Shown here piece by piece: positions 36,316 to 49,910 of a stretch of DNA of 64,000 nt. The stretch covers positions 109,554 to 173,553 of the forward strand of contig JACKQL020000097.1 in assembly GCA_018296165.2 (NCBI GenBank). Reading direction: 5' to 3'. Position numbers and translations under genes: made by a program. The notes under the pieces are model-generated. The model saw only the letters and a list, made by a program, of their open reading frames with translations. It did not search any database and was not told where the DNA came from. The stretch comes from Termitomyces sp. T153. Lineage: Eukaryota; Basidiomycota; Agaricomycetes; Agaricales; Lyophyllaceae. The first letter of the stretch is position 1. Each line of letters starts with the position of its first letter.

Positions 36316-39079
36316 CAGAGGCTCGTTTATATATCGCGAGCCTCAGATGGTGTGTATCTTGCCTATGAAACAGAGATGCGTTTCTATCCCCGGAACGCAT
36401 GAGCTGTTCGAGCTAATTTACCGCCGCTTGCAAGATCAGTCCGAAAAGCATCCCTTAGCACCGGATGGTAATAATGATACATCACGACTGATATCCCTCT
36501 CTGTGGCTCAACCCGACTTCCATTCTCTTTTATCAACACTGCACCTCGTGCCCCATAGCAGTCAGGATAAGATGAAAATTTCGTACCCAAGTCTAGGGTG
36601 CTCTACCGGTGACTAAAGAAAGAATCATTGATTTCTAGAGTAATATCCAATGGATATTAGTAATGCGATGTGAGACTCCGACGACCTGAGCGAGCACAGC
36701 TGACGATTGATGTTAGACATGTATTTGAGCGCGCGCTGCATTTGTATCAAACCGTGCCACACTGCGGCAGAGAACATTGGTTCATCAGTTCGGTCATACA
36801 ATCAAAATGTTTCTTCCAGAGATTGTCTGGATGTTGAGTATCATTACAGACCTCCTGTCACCTGCGAATGGTTGTCGGGTCATTTCAAGTTGATACATCG
36901 ACCCATGACGGATCAATGACTCACCCCGGATCACTCCAAGGAGTAGCTAGCAACCACAACTCATTAAGCGTTCCGATCACTTATTCAGTGTAAATCCGCA
37001 TCTCGGCTTGATTTTACTGCTTTATTAAGTCCTTGAATTCTCAATTTGACCATAATATGCAATGCATTGCGAGTTTTCAGACGTTTTCTTAATTCCTGGC
37101 TTCTCGTATTTCGCAAACCTCGGACCCGGCCCACCAATGAGTATGGGTCCGACTGCTGTTGATCATGCAAATAACATGCTATATGAGTTCTCTGCATCTC
37201 CGTTCACGAAGTCAGTGTGCATCGCCTCTAAAAGTACTAGATGAACGATCAAGAATCCTGCTTCGGCTGGACCCACACTCCACGAGCCCCGTCTTCTTCA
37301 TGGTCAATGCACTCCGAAATAATATGCAGCTGGCCTAGAAGGCTTCATGATGTACTATCCACAAAACAGTCAGATGAATTCTGGGAGTGAGAATATAGTA
37401 ACACAGACAGATACTAATTGCAGGCAACCGCTCGAGGGACTGATTAGCCCCTGATTATTATGACAGAGATGATTGTCATGTCTGCTGAAAATTTCAGCGT
37501 TAGAATCTAGGAAACGTGGATACGATCATCACTTGATTCTGCAGGAACCCGCCTCACAGAATCGTTACTTTTGTAAAAGCAAGAAACGTGTTTTGCCTCT
37601 GTCAGTATTCGACACGATCAAATGTCCGGTGGTTTGTGCCTGTTATTAGAAGAGATACTAGTTCACAGCAACTCTCTCGTGCGGAAGGGGCCTGAAATAT
37701 TATATTTCAACGAAACATGTAGTCGACGAAGGCGAAGGGATCATATTCAACGTCACCTGGAATTACGTTTTATTTTTGTCAAATATTGATGGGAGGCCAC
37801 GATGATTATGATATCAACAGCATCCGGGCGCCGCATTCTTGATTTCAGTTTGTCACGGTGAGAAACTTAGAGTCGGGAAACACTGTCCCCTTTGCATGAC
37901 TATACTTACACTTCAAGGTAGAGTGGAGCATGTCACATGTGTAGATGGCCATTTGATGCCCATGAAGCCTCGAACAACGCGAGGTAATTCCCCGAATGGC
38001 GACCATGATTCATAGCACTGTCATCTGATGTAATGGTCCCTGTGTGAAGTATCGCACTGCCACCATTCCACTAGTACTGACACACAAAGATCGCAAAATT
38101 GCGAGGGCGGACAGCATAATACAAAGGTTTTAGCAACCAAGGCTTGGATGAAACCAAGCATTACAAGTAACTCTTAGACAGTTACGGTTTCACTCTAGTA
38201 CCTTGATCGTAAATCCGAACTTGCAAATCTTCTGCAGAAGAGATTGTAATCAGCAATAAGACACCAGAAGAGCCTCGAGTAATCTCACTGGATCTCATAT
38301 TTGTGCTACACAATAGAGGTGCTAAGACCAGTGAGCTAGTGGGAACTTTTGAATTGTGCGCGCCCGCAGGTCATTTGTATGTCTTCCGACAAGATCGTTG
38401 CGTATGGTACTAGCATCATACGCCAAATATCATATCAAGAAGAAGAACACAGCGACGGATATCCACGGCATATGTTCGCCCATGTCTTCAAGGGGATGGA
38501 GGAAGACAAACAACAAACTTTTGAACGTAGTGTTCTGGTTATGGATCGATATGATCGACGATCAGCGCGCGCCGGTATCACACTCAGATCGATCTATGTT
38601 ATGTTCGAGCGATCTCCATGATTTAAAAGTTTGCTATGCGCAGTATGGTTACCAACATCGACAATCAATCATCTCGACATCCCAGCAACGGCTAACGATG
38701 GCCTAGTATTGATCTCCAGACTCAAGTGAAGCTTGCAGTAGACGGCAGTTTGGCAAATCCTAGATGGGGCTCCTTATGCAAACAGGGTGCTACTTACATA
38801 ACTCCGTCAATGAGATGGGGTTACTTTGAGTCTAGCCTCTGTAAGTTGTCTGTGCTCGGAGAATCATTTTGATTCTGTCTTACTGTGACTCCTGGAACTT
38901 GAATGCAGAGCATTTGCATATATCCAAGAGGTTGCCATAAATCGGGCGTCGGACGGGCCATCGAGGGGATGCCGAAAAACGGGCGGACGAGCGTGCCAGT
39001 GAGCTTTGACATCGTGAGTTTTGGGAATGCAGACCACTCAATTTTCAGTTTACTATGATTATGGCGTCGATCTGCGTAT
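36316..39079. other. Gene-poor 2.8 kb
   Basis: No supported coding region, RNA or transposon terminus found. Frames of up to 116 codons (38356-38706) show no similarity and no splice logic. May be relict sequence or long regulatory DNA. Confidence 0.4.
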
Positions 39080-39089
39080 ATGAAGTCGA

Positions 39090-40480
39090 TGTGATCGAAG
39101 AACAATGGCGCTCGACCATAGTACGCTCCTGTAAACTCAATACCGTAGAATAAGTTAGAGTCGAATTGAGACTAGGTGATAGGCTTTTAATCACACTTGC
39201 GTAAATTAAATTCGATCTATAATCAGTTGTTCTGCGGACTGCAGTGCAATAGCTCAAATGCGCTCGAAACAGGAAGCCTATCTATTCATGGTAATACTTT
39301 TGCACAATATCAAGTTAGAGACTGAATAGTGAACTATGAAACCAGCTGATATCAACTATGGCAGCGCTCCCGCCAGACACACAAAAGATACACTCAAAGG
39401 TAATCAATTGTTAGAATCATAATAGCAAGGCACGGATAATTTAGAAATCGCAGATATCAGGAGTGAGTGGGGGACGACATGACTGGGTCGACATCATCGT
39501 CCTATACACATCATCCAAGTCCTATTGCGATCTTCACACCTACATAGTAGAAAACTGCGGCTGGATGTCGAAAAAATTTCGAAAAATGCGATGAATCGAT
39601 CGAGATTACCAACACTCCTAAACCACAAAAGATGGTGGGAAACAAATCGCAATAGACGAGTCGCCGTTCGTATACGTTGATGCAGCTCTTATGGGCGTTG
39701 GTGTGGGATTGACAGTCTGATATACTATTTGAATGAACGTACCTTTCGAGGGTGGGACTGGGTCGTGAGACAGTTGTGGTAGTAGGGTAGGAGGTTCATC
39801 TCATCCAGAAATCTCGAATGGAAGGTGCGCTTGGAAGAACAACGACCCTCGACCGACCCACCGCACAACCGTGCTCGAAAGACTTTTATGTAGCTATAGA
39901 CACGCTCTTGTAAACCAAATATCGTAGAACTTGAAATAGTATCAGAACTAATTAATTGTTCGTCAAACATTGCAGTGCTATAGCTCAAGTGCGCTCAAAA
40001 CAGGGACGGTAGGCCCCATTTATTCATGTAAAATTTTTAAGTCAGATATCAGAGACCAAATAAAGCAGTGAGCTATGAAACCAACCTAATCTTAACTATG
40101 GCAGCGCTCCTGCCAGGCACGAAGGATAAACTAAAAGGTAGTCAATTTTTAGATGAACTTAAGTTGACAAGGCGTGGCCAATTCAGGGAATGGCGCAGAT
40201 AAGCAAGTGGGCGACATGAGTGGGTCGACGTCCAAGTCATATCGCGATCTGTACACCTACATAGACTGGATGTCATAAGGATTTGACTGGCAAATGTAAT
40301 GGGTTGACCAGACACACCATCCAAATAATATCGCGATCTGCTACATCAACAACTACGGATAGGTGTCGAAAGAACAATGAATCGATTGAGAATGCCAACC
40401 ACTCCATAGAAACAATTAAGTATTATTTAAATGGACAGGGTTTTCGAAATGGGAGGTCGTAGGACAGTTGGGTAGCTGGT
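39090..40480. repeat. Diverged tandem duplication, two units of about 735 bp
   Basis: Landmarks recur in the same order with an offset of 732-738 bp: GCAGTGCAATAGCTCAA (39242) and GCAGTGCTATAGCTCAA (39974); AACTATGGCAGCGCTCC (39353 and 40095); GGGTCGAC (39484 and 40220). Further shared blocks (GATTACCAACACTCC / GAATGCCAACCACTCC; GACAGTTG) lie farther along with small indels. Each unit contains a minus-strand frame beginning MSYxTA and including LQER. No clear function. The duplicated block ends next to the 3' end of the protease gene. Confidence 0.75.
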
Positions 40481-40556
40481 AATCAATTGCACATTATAGT
40501 ACACAAAAAGTAGCAAATATTGGGATAGATGTAACATGACATTAAGCTACTCTATA

Positions 40557-42187
<1,631 letters not shown>

Positions 42188-42816
42188 GGTGGGGAAAGGA
42201 GAACTTGAAAGTTCCCCCCCACCTGCCTTGATAAGGGGTTGTATTTATCCGTGTTTGCTCACCGCGCCCGCCACCTCGGGGTCCGTAATTCCGCAATGCA
42301 TGTTCAGAAGCACGATTCATCCAGAGAAAGAGCCGATTGAGGGCTGTGCAGTGTACGTAGCTTCAGCCTGCAGGCAGCCTCAGCCCAGCTCGCTAACTTG
42401 AGGAACGCGCTATCAGTTGACACGTATCGCTCGAAGCTTATATTTCAAATAACGTTACGGCCGCGACCTTCTGAGCTGCGTACTTGCAAGTCACAATCGG
42501 GAATCTTCCGTGTCCACTGATACACATGACATGGTTTATCATTGCAATCTTAGTCGAACCTGAGCCATCAGCTGGGCTGACGCATGCGTAACCTTAAGGG
42601 TACCCAAAAATGGATGACGGCACAAGAAAGATGATAAGCGCATATTTTTAATTCGAAATCGTCCAATCACATAGAATCATTGGCAAAGTGATAACTGCAT
42701 TGGATAATCATAACTAGAAAAATTTTTAAAGGTTATACAACACCAGGCATTTGCTGACATTCAATGCCTCGTCTAAAAGACGAGCATCAAAATATCAACA
42801 AAAACAAGGAAGGAAT
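42188..42816. other. Protease promoter / U2 3' flank
   Basis: 629 bp between the protease start and the U2 gene 3' end. AT-rich toward 42650-42790. No gene seen. Confidence 0.45.
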
Positions 42817-43003
42817 CCCCCGACGACACAAGCCAAAAGTGCAACAGCAAGGTCATCACGTCCCCGTGTTGCAAGCAGAGCACGAGGAGCAGGGGCGACA
42901 AAAATTAGATAACCAATAATGGAGGCGGTGCCTCCATAATAGTGGTTAAACTATTAAGAACAGATACTACACTTGATCTAAGCCAAAAGGCCAGAGTGGT
43001 AAG
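42817..43003 (-). ncRNA. U2: U2 spliceosomal snRNA
   Basis: On the minus strand the sequence reads GGCCTTTTGGCTTAGATCAA (ending at 42992 on the plus axis), then GTGTAGTATCTGTTCTTAAT. This contains the conserved U2 5' region: the U6-pairing segment and the branch-point recognition sequence GTAGTA. Next come GGAGGC/GCCTCC stem halves, a Sm site (TAATTTTTG, about 42898-42906), and a stem CCTCGTG/CACGGGG. Last is a loop with TTGCA, which resembles the SL IV site for U2B''. The 5' end is placed about 11 nt before GGCC by comparison with other U2 RNAs; the 3' end is approximate. It pairs with the intron branch site during splicing, fitting this intron-rich genome. Confidence 0.92.
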
Positions 43004-43025
43004 GAAACTAGGCGCTTGGTGGGCG

Positions 43026-43034
43026 CCTTATATA
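43026..43034 (-). promoter_or_regulatory. TATA-like element of the U2 snRNA gene
   Basis: CCTTATATA (plus strand) reads TATATAAGG on the minus strand, about 25-30 bp before the inferred U2 5' end at 43003. The spacing fits a polymerase II TATA box. Only 175 bp separate U2 from the cyclase-family gene on the other strand. Confidence 0.5.
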
Positions 43035-43178
43035 CCCGTCGGCAAAGCGCACGGACCATCCGCAGTTGATGTGATCACGAGAAATGGAATCTTGGCCGCC
43101 TATCCACACGACTTGAACTTCCTACACGATAGATCCGTACATACCTTACATACCACAGAAAACAAGCCCCAGAAATCC

Positions 43179-43856
43179 ATGGACCCAAACACAATACTCG
43201 ATCTCTCTCACAAACTCGACTCCAACGTCCACATCTACCCAGGTGATCCCGCATTCACCTGTCGCCCCTATGCCACAGTAACAAACGACGGCTACAGTGT
43301 TCACACAATTTCACTTGGTTCCCACACAGGCACCCACATCGACGCTCCATCTCACTTCTTCGCCGGCACAACAACGATCGATCAGATCCCTCTTTCCTCC
43401 CTCTTCGCGCCTCTCGTCGTCGTCGATCTAACGCAACGAAATCTCAAAGACCGACAAATAATAACATGGGAAGATATCTCGTCTTATACAGAGCTCATGC
43501 GCCCGGGTGTGATCTTAATTATCCGTACAGGCTGGTCAGCTTACTGGGGTACACCAAAATACTACAATCACCCATTTCTTGAAAGAGAAGCCTCTCGAAA
43601 AATCATTGAGCGAGGTATACGGATCATTGGTGTGGACACCTTGAGTCCAGATGAGACCGAATACCAGGGCACTGGCGGTCTCCACGGATTCGGGGCACAT
43701 CAAGAAATCTTGGGCGCTGGTGCCTTGATTGTCGAAAATTTGACAAACCTCGATCAACTCGCTGGGCACACGCATATCGGTCTCGTACCCTTAAACTTGG
43801 AAGGATGTGACGGTTCTCCTATAAGAGCTTTCGCTTGGAAAGCAGAACAACAATAG
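43179..43856 (+). CDS. Cyclase-family / kynurenine formamidase-like metal hydrolase
   Basis: The frame is open from 42942, but ATG 43179 (MDPNTILDLSHKLDSNVHIY) is chosen because the upstream part overlaps U2 RNA. The product is 225 residues without introns. It shows the metal-binding motif SHTGTHIDAPSHF, the family start ILDLSHKL..IYPGDP, RTGWSAYWG, and IIGVDTLSPDE followed by LHGFGAHQEILGAGALIVEN. This fold (KynB / cyclase 2 superfamily) hydrolyses N-formylkynurenine in some bacteria; fungal homologues of this length are common and largely uncharacterised. So the activity is inferred from the metal site only. Cytosolic by lack of signals. Confidence 0.88.
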   Translation: MDPNTILDLSHKLDSNVHIYPGDPAFTCRPYATVTNDGYSVHTISLGSHTGTHIDAPSHFFAGTTTIDQIPLSSLFAPLVVVDLTQRNLKDRQIITWEDISSYTELMRPGVILIIRTGWSAYWGTPKYYNHPFLEREASRKIIERGIRIIGVDTLSPDETEYQGTGGLHGFGAHQEILGAGALIVENLTNLDQLAGHTHIGLVPLNLEGCDGSPIRAFAWKAEQQ

Positions 43857-44021
43857 ATAACATTGAAAAGCGTGGGTTATCATCGACATGGTGTATGTAC
43901 TAAAGAAATTATGTGGGGTGCTGTCAAATAAATCAGCGTCAAAGCATGAGAATGATGGAGGTCTATGAGTCAAAGTCGTCCGAGGTATAACATTATAGCC
44001 TAAAATATTCATATGTTGTCG

Positions 44022-46835
44022 TTAGTATCGTGATCTCTCAACGAGTGCGATGGCATCAGCAACACTTTCCCGAAACGCGTCAGCGCCGAGAAGGTCAACG
44101 ATGCCAGCCTTTGAAAAGGTTTCGCGAGGTCGTGGTGATAAGTGCGTGATGAATAGCCCTACGCCCCGGTTCTGCAACCACATCATTAAAGACGCTCTTA
44201 GTAACACAGGTGAAAGAGATTCAAACCTTGTACTCTTCAAGAAGCTCAAACATAATTTGCGCAGCTCTACAGTATAAAGTGAGAATGATTCGTCAAAAAA
44301 ACAGTTAAAACCCTCACGAGGCGTCAATGGTCTCCATATCCGCCAAATGGAATACAAGTACAGACGCTTGTTGTCTGCGTGGGGCTTCAGAAGGATGGCT
44401 CTTCTGCACGCCGTACAATTCCAGTCGGCGAAGACGTTCTATAATCGAGATTAATCATCATAGCGACAGGCATTCAAGTTATATATACCCTTGAGCTGAG
44501 CGGTGTTGGCTGTTTGACAAGTTCTCAGTATCTGAAAAGAATTCAAGAAGATGATGTACATACCGAAATCAAGGTTTTCGCGTATACGGACGATGAGAGT
44601 CCCATCCGACCTCTCCTCTGCTTCAGGATTCTCGTTGATTGGTTTCCATCGATCGGTGCCCGGAATACGTCCCTGAGAAAAAAGTTCGGCATCATGACAG
44701 GACAACAAGCAACGAAACCTTACAAGAATCGTCATACGAGCCCTCGACGACCGATGCACAACGAGTAGCAAGGAAACTATCAAACTGACGACAACTCCAA
44801 CCTCTACGTTCCAGATGATGGAGAAAAAAAAGGTGAGTGCCATCAGAGCTAGGTCAACCCATGCACTCATCCTACAGTGGATCGAGGTTAGATGCCTCAC
44901 AGCGAACAAGGCAACAGACCACGTACCTCCAATAATACGTAACATCCTCAGGAATCTCGAGCATAAGTGAGAATACGACCAAGCAGATACTGTAGGGTAC
45001 TCAATCATCAGCAACATGAGGATGTCAAAAGGCGTACATGGATGCCAAGACGCATTTCGGAAGGAAGTATAGGTACGGCAAGAGGAAGAACGTCGTAAGG
45101 AGAATGACGACAGAGCAGGTTAGTGATCCCATTTGCGTTCTTCCTCCTACGTCGCCGTTTATTCGAGATCTACAAACGCCAAAGCTCAGAACTCCACTGA
45201 AGATAAAAGCCGAAAACACTGACCGGGTAATCGAGCCGTATGCTGGCAAGGTACCAGGAATGAATGATCCAGCCACATTGGCAACACCCAAAGCCACAAG
45301 TTCACGATTTGGGCTGATGGAATGCCCGAAGCGTGCAGCGTTTTGCTTAGCTGCGACGATACTATCCAGGAAACCAACAACGGAGATCATCCTATTGAAC
45401 AAACATGTCAGAATGGACCAAGAGATAATTCACAGATCAGAGCCTACACTGCCGTAGAAGTAGTCCGTCTGAGGTACTTGAGGGTGGATGACTGCAGAGG
45501 AATTTGCAAGAAAGAATGTCCAGCATTGATAGATACTGAACCAAGAATGTCGACTCCGTCGTTGTCCCATCGGAATTCCGCACTCAAGACTGAAATTTCT
45601 CGTCATGAGACAAATCGAGAACTAAACCAGCAACTTGACTCACAAGTTGACACAATGACCACAATCAATACTTCTGGCACACGGTAGATGAACCAGTATT
45701 TCTTGAATGAGTTCTTGATATTTCGGAGTACCAACAAAACACCCAAGGCAGAGAAGCTGATCATCGTAGTAACGGGATTGAGCTTGGTAAATGCGTTCTC
45801 CAGTAAGAAGAGTATTTTCTCGATCGTAGTTTCTGGCTTGACTATTTTTTGGAGCGCTACAAGGCCGAACATTGGAATCATTTGTTCGCTGAAGGAATAT
45901 CAACTTCCCATATTCTTGCCATTACAAAAATCAACATACACCAAAATCACGACCGCGACTGCACTGATGAATCCTCGCAAAAGTGCACGGCTAAGAACGA
46001 CATCGATGAAACCTAATCGGAAGAAGCCTAGCAGGAATGTAATCAGACCAACCTACATGGTGACTCATGAGCGATGAAATTGATCACAGAAGCTAAGTAC
46101 TTACTTGAAAGGTGATAATCGTTGATACGGCAATCCCCAATGCCTCCGAAGCACCATCTTCTCCATGAGTATCAAAACGGATATCACTGATGGCCTGCCC
46201 AACCAGCAGACTCAATGCTGCCTCAGGGGCTACATTCAGTTGACGGGAAGTTCCCAGGAATGCGTATACAATAGCGGGAAAGGCTGACGAGAACTAGAAG
46301 AGCACGATGGGCCACAAAGGAATATATGTCATAAGGGACAGATGTTCAACTTACCAGACCGGCGAGAGGACTGATCTTGGCCAGGGAAGTAGCATAACTG
46401 ATAGACTGTGGAATCAGAATACTAGCCACTGTCAAACCTGCGAGTAAATCGCCGCCGATGCTTTGAGAATCGTCAGGGTCAAAACCTGCACGATTTCGGA
46501 TCAGACTACGTACAATGTCGTGGAGTAGCTTGGGATCCACGCAAAGGATGGAATGTAGTACTTGACTCGTTTCACTAACGTCGATTGATTTAAGTCTCTC
46601 TTGCTGAATTCTGCGTTGGAGAATGAATAAGCGCTGGGTGAATCACACAGACAGAGCGAAAGAATGATTCACCCAAAACAGAAGACCGGTCGCTGCTATA
46701 CTCATCATCCCTTGCAGTGACCCTGTCGAGCAAGGGTGTTCGTTCCTCGTGTCTACTGCGGTCCAAATCCATGAAAGAGCTCGCAGAGGAGCTGGGTTGG
46801 GTATAGTTGGGGTCGTGAGATATCAGAGGAGGCAT
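44022..46835 (-). CDS. SulP/SLC26-type anion transporter with STAS domain
   Basis: The start at 46835 gives MPPLISHDPNYTQPSSSASS, a polar cytosolic N-terminus with ERTPLLDRV. The membrane domain follows after introns: DLLAGLTVASILIPQSISYA (the sulfate-transporter signature region), PLAGLFSSAFPAIVYAFLGTSRQLNVAPEAALSLLVG, RALLRGFISAVAVVILV, NRELVALGVANVAGSFIPG and ITRSVFSAF. The C-terminus is a STAS domain, with VFHLADMETIDAS near 44320-44380 and a final LGADAFRESVADAIALVERS ending at 44022. The product is about 750 residues. Such proteins move sulfate or other anions across the plasma or vacuolar membrane. Substrate is not deducible from sequence alone. Many introns; exon ends were not all resolved. 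Confidence 0.9.
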
Positions 46836-47640
46836 GAAGTCTTGAAATAGCAGGCTTTCCCAATTGGCCAGCGGCTAGAAAACTGGACTGGCCGGGAATA
46901 ACAAAATGTAAAATGTCCAAGACAGGCAAACGGAGCTGGCAGTTCGTTTGATGTCAAAGCGAACTTTGTCCAAATATAGATCCTGATATATCTGTTTATG
47001 TATTAGGCGGAGACTGTAACGAAGTATATAGCTGTAGATCCGGCCCGACCGTCGTCCTCATAGAATATCCCTTCCCATTTTTTAACTTAGAGATTGAGCA
47101 TCCGCCATACGCCCACACTAGGACGATATTCGAATTTCGCGTTCCTTCGTAAAATGTTTGCTGAATCGCCAAACAAGTGTCCAGACTATTATCGCCCAAA
47201 ATGAAGACAAGTCATGAGAGGAATCTAACATAGGCCAAATTACATACAAATCGGCTAGAGGGAAAGCGCTATGATAAGCAAGTGACTCCTAATTTGGCGA
47301 GACTCTTTCCTAGCTGTAATGGACCCATGGGGATTGATCCCCAACTTCAGAGAGTGTCGACATCGACACGCGTAACTATACCCGGATAAGAGATGTGAGC
47401 AATTCTCTTCGGAAATATGTTTCCGAACGAGATGAACTTTTTCGAAACACGGACGGAATTTTCAGGAATAATAAATACATGTCCCACGTGGTCGCGCTCA
47501 TTGATTGAAAAAAATTATAGATAACTAAAAAAAACTCTTGCACAACGTATTCTGCATCTTATACACCGTAAAAATAGTATACAGGACCATAAGTGTTGAT
47601 ATCAGCAATGGGCACTCCTACTTCTAGATGACACGAAAAA
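46836..47640. other. Transporter upstream region
   Basis: No gene seen. CG dinucleotides are still frequent here (for example 47010-47120), in contrast to the sequence after about 47915. Confidence 0.4.
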
Positions 47641-49563
47641 CCTTTCAATCAAAGATCAAAACATGTCATGGAGGCAACAAACCTTTTCCACAAGTAATGG
47701 CAAAAGCATGAACTCAATGAAGAGTATCAGGGGTAGTTTGGAGAGCTGAAGGCAAAGCAACTACTTTCTGAATAGAGAAAGGAGATCAGCTATGGTCACT
47801 TGAGATAACTAGAGAGGTTACCATAACAGGAATCAGGATTGAAGAAAGGAGGCCTTGCAGAAATCCAAACCTCAAAGGTCTTTACATGATAACAACTGAC
47901 TAAGACACACTCGTCAAGAACAAGTCCAGAAGCTTGCTGCCAAAAGGTATCTGGATCATTGTAAGACATCTCTGCTCTAAATCCAAATTTACAGGAAGAT
48001 ACAGATCACTTAGCACATGAAGAGATGTCTGGTCAAAGAAGACAAGGCAAGGGTTATGAGGTGGAGGTTCAATGTGTCTGTGAGGGCACTAGTGGGTTCA
48101 CAGACATAAGAACATTGATGTCAAGACTAAAGCATCACAGTCAACACTGAAACATTGTACACAAGTTCATGCTTCTAATTCTAATAATATTGTATTGTAT
48201 GGCAAGAAAACTTGGATGTATAATGGCCAATGTAGTGTCCTGCATGTGATTCTACTCTTCAGCTTCTGACTCCCTTCACAGCCTTTTGAATTGGCTGGCA
48301 CCCTTGCAGAGATGCCAGTGGGGATGTGGCTGGTATGTTCATGCTTTTTCTGCTTTGACATGCCAGATTGTAATATTTCTGTTATGGGTCATGCAGCTTA
48401 TGGTTCACACTCCATAAATCAAAACCAATTGATTCTGTCTACAAAGTATGAAGTAAGGTACTGCCTTACATAATTACAATAATAGTATTTGATAGGTAGT
48501 GTCATGTGATGCTACCACATAATAATAATAATACACTGCTGGCAGCCAATAGATTTTCCTGAGAAAATACTTAAAAAGAAACCTGTTATGCCATTTCCAA
48601 ACAGTATACCTTCAATGGAAAAAGGCTCTAAACAATGGGAGAAGCCTTTTTCCAAAGGAAAATTATGTCAAAGAAATGGCATGACAGGTTTTTTTTTTCC
48701 ATTTTTCTAATGGAGACATGTTCCAGTGCCAGCAGTGAATAATAATAGGATAATTATTATACAGTAAGTAATAGGCTAGGTAATGGGCACTCTGTTACAT
48801 ACTCTCCTTTTGAGTCTGTCAATGGACTCATGACTGACCAACAACAAGAAGCAAGAGGGTGGGATACAGCATGCCACTCAAGAGTATACACTGGGACCCT
48901 AGCATGGATCCCTACATCAAAAGTGGCATAGGATTGAACAGTCATGCTTGATAAGATGGACATAGTAAGATTCCAGCACACTGCCCAACTGTAACAGTTG
49001 GTTATGGATGAGCCTCAGTCTCCAGTCCCAAGTGCATATGACCCAATTCTATAGTGGAAAAGGTGACTACACACAGTGGTAAGAACAAAGACTAGGGGGG
49101 TGGCTGTGCTACTAAGTCCAAAATAGGCCAGAGGGCCCAGTCCATTACATACCCCCCTTCAGATTGTGTCCACAATCTTGAGCAGTGAACACAATCTCAA
49201 CCAGAAAGAAAAAAACACTAGTGTCATGTTCATAGTTTGCTGAGTTGTATTGTCCTCCACTCCATAGTCACTTCATCCTCCCCTCCCATGCACCCTCCAA
49301 AATTTTGTCCCAGGTTCCATCCATATCCCTCTCTCTCTCAGAAAAAAAAAGCAAGTATCAAGAGGGAAGATCCATGAGATAAGGTAAGCAGTGGGTGGGT
49401 GGATGAATAAAGAGTGACCAACCACAGAAAGCATATTGAAAGGAACATCCACATTCCCAGAACATGGATGGGGGAAAAGCAGAGTGGAAAGTGGCAGTGA
49501 CCAGCCACTGAACATGTCAATCCTTGAGCAAACAGACAAAAGTCTGAAATTATGCAGAGGCCT
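47641..49563. other. CG-free repeat remnants left of the retroelement nest
   Basis: I find no CG dinucleotide between about 47915 and 49928, although both C and G are common. Two segments contain GTTACATACTCTCC / ATTACATACCCCCC followed by GTC..CAATC/CAATG (48790-48840 and 49140-49190), suggesting a repeated terminal region of an old element. No open frame has recognisable domains. A MITE lies inside. Confidence 0.5.
48534..48737. mobile_element. Fold-back MITE, about 204 bp
   Basis: The left end CACTGCTGGCA (48534) is matched by TGCCAGCAGTG at the right end (48727-48737). Inner arms also pair: AAACCTGTTATGCCATTTCC near 48581 against GGAAATGGCATGACAGGTTT near 48674-48693. The centre AAAGGCTCTAAACAATGGGAGAAGCCTTT forms the loop. 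The flanks are AATAATAATA on both sides, so the exact target duplication cannot be resolved. No coding capacity. It is a non-autonomous DNA element able to form a long hairpin. Confidence 0.8.
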
Positions 49564-49825
49564 TGTCAGGTTCTGCTGACCACAGGGGCTCAGCTACACT
49601 GGGCAAGTTCTTACTAGGCAGATGCAATGTCCTACACTGATAACCTGGCATTTAGGGAAGGTCTGGGACTTCAGATACTTGTAAGGATAAGCAAGGGAGA
49701 GGAGTCTAAACAAGTCCAGAGTAGTCCAGGGAAGTCTAAGACAAGGTACAGAGAAGGTTTGGACTTGAAGGGGTGTCAGGCACAAGTCCAGAAGCAAGTA
49801 TTGGAAGTGCAGGGCAAACAGAGGC
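49564..49825 (-). repeat. Partial LTR, inverted (fragment A)
   Basis: Starts TGTCAGGTTCTGCTGA, matching the reverse complement of the Gypsy LTR end (TGTCAGGTTCCGCTGA). It can be followed for about 260 bp until it stops at CAGAGGC. It belongs to the same family as the elements to the right and is CG-free. Confidence 0.75.
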
Positions 49826-49910
49826 TGTCAGGTTCTGCTGACCACAGGGGCTCAGCTACACTGGGTGAGTCATTACTAGGTGGACATGATTCCCTGCACT
49901 GACAGCTGGG
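49826..49910 (-). repeat. Partial LTR, inverted (fragment B)
   Basis: Again starts TGTCAGGTTCTGCTGA and is truncated after about 85 bp, immediately before a third LTR start at 49911. With fragment A it forms a head-to-tail stack of LTR pieces. Confidence 0.7.

Noticed and set aside
38356..38706. 116-codon frame in the gene-poor region
   Set aside because: No similarity, overlapping frame of equal length, no promoter or intron evidence.
42942..43178. N-terminal 79-codon extension of the cyclase-family gene
   Set aside because: It overlaps U2 snRNA sequence on the other strand, and the family start motif follows ATG 43179.
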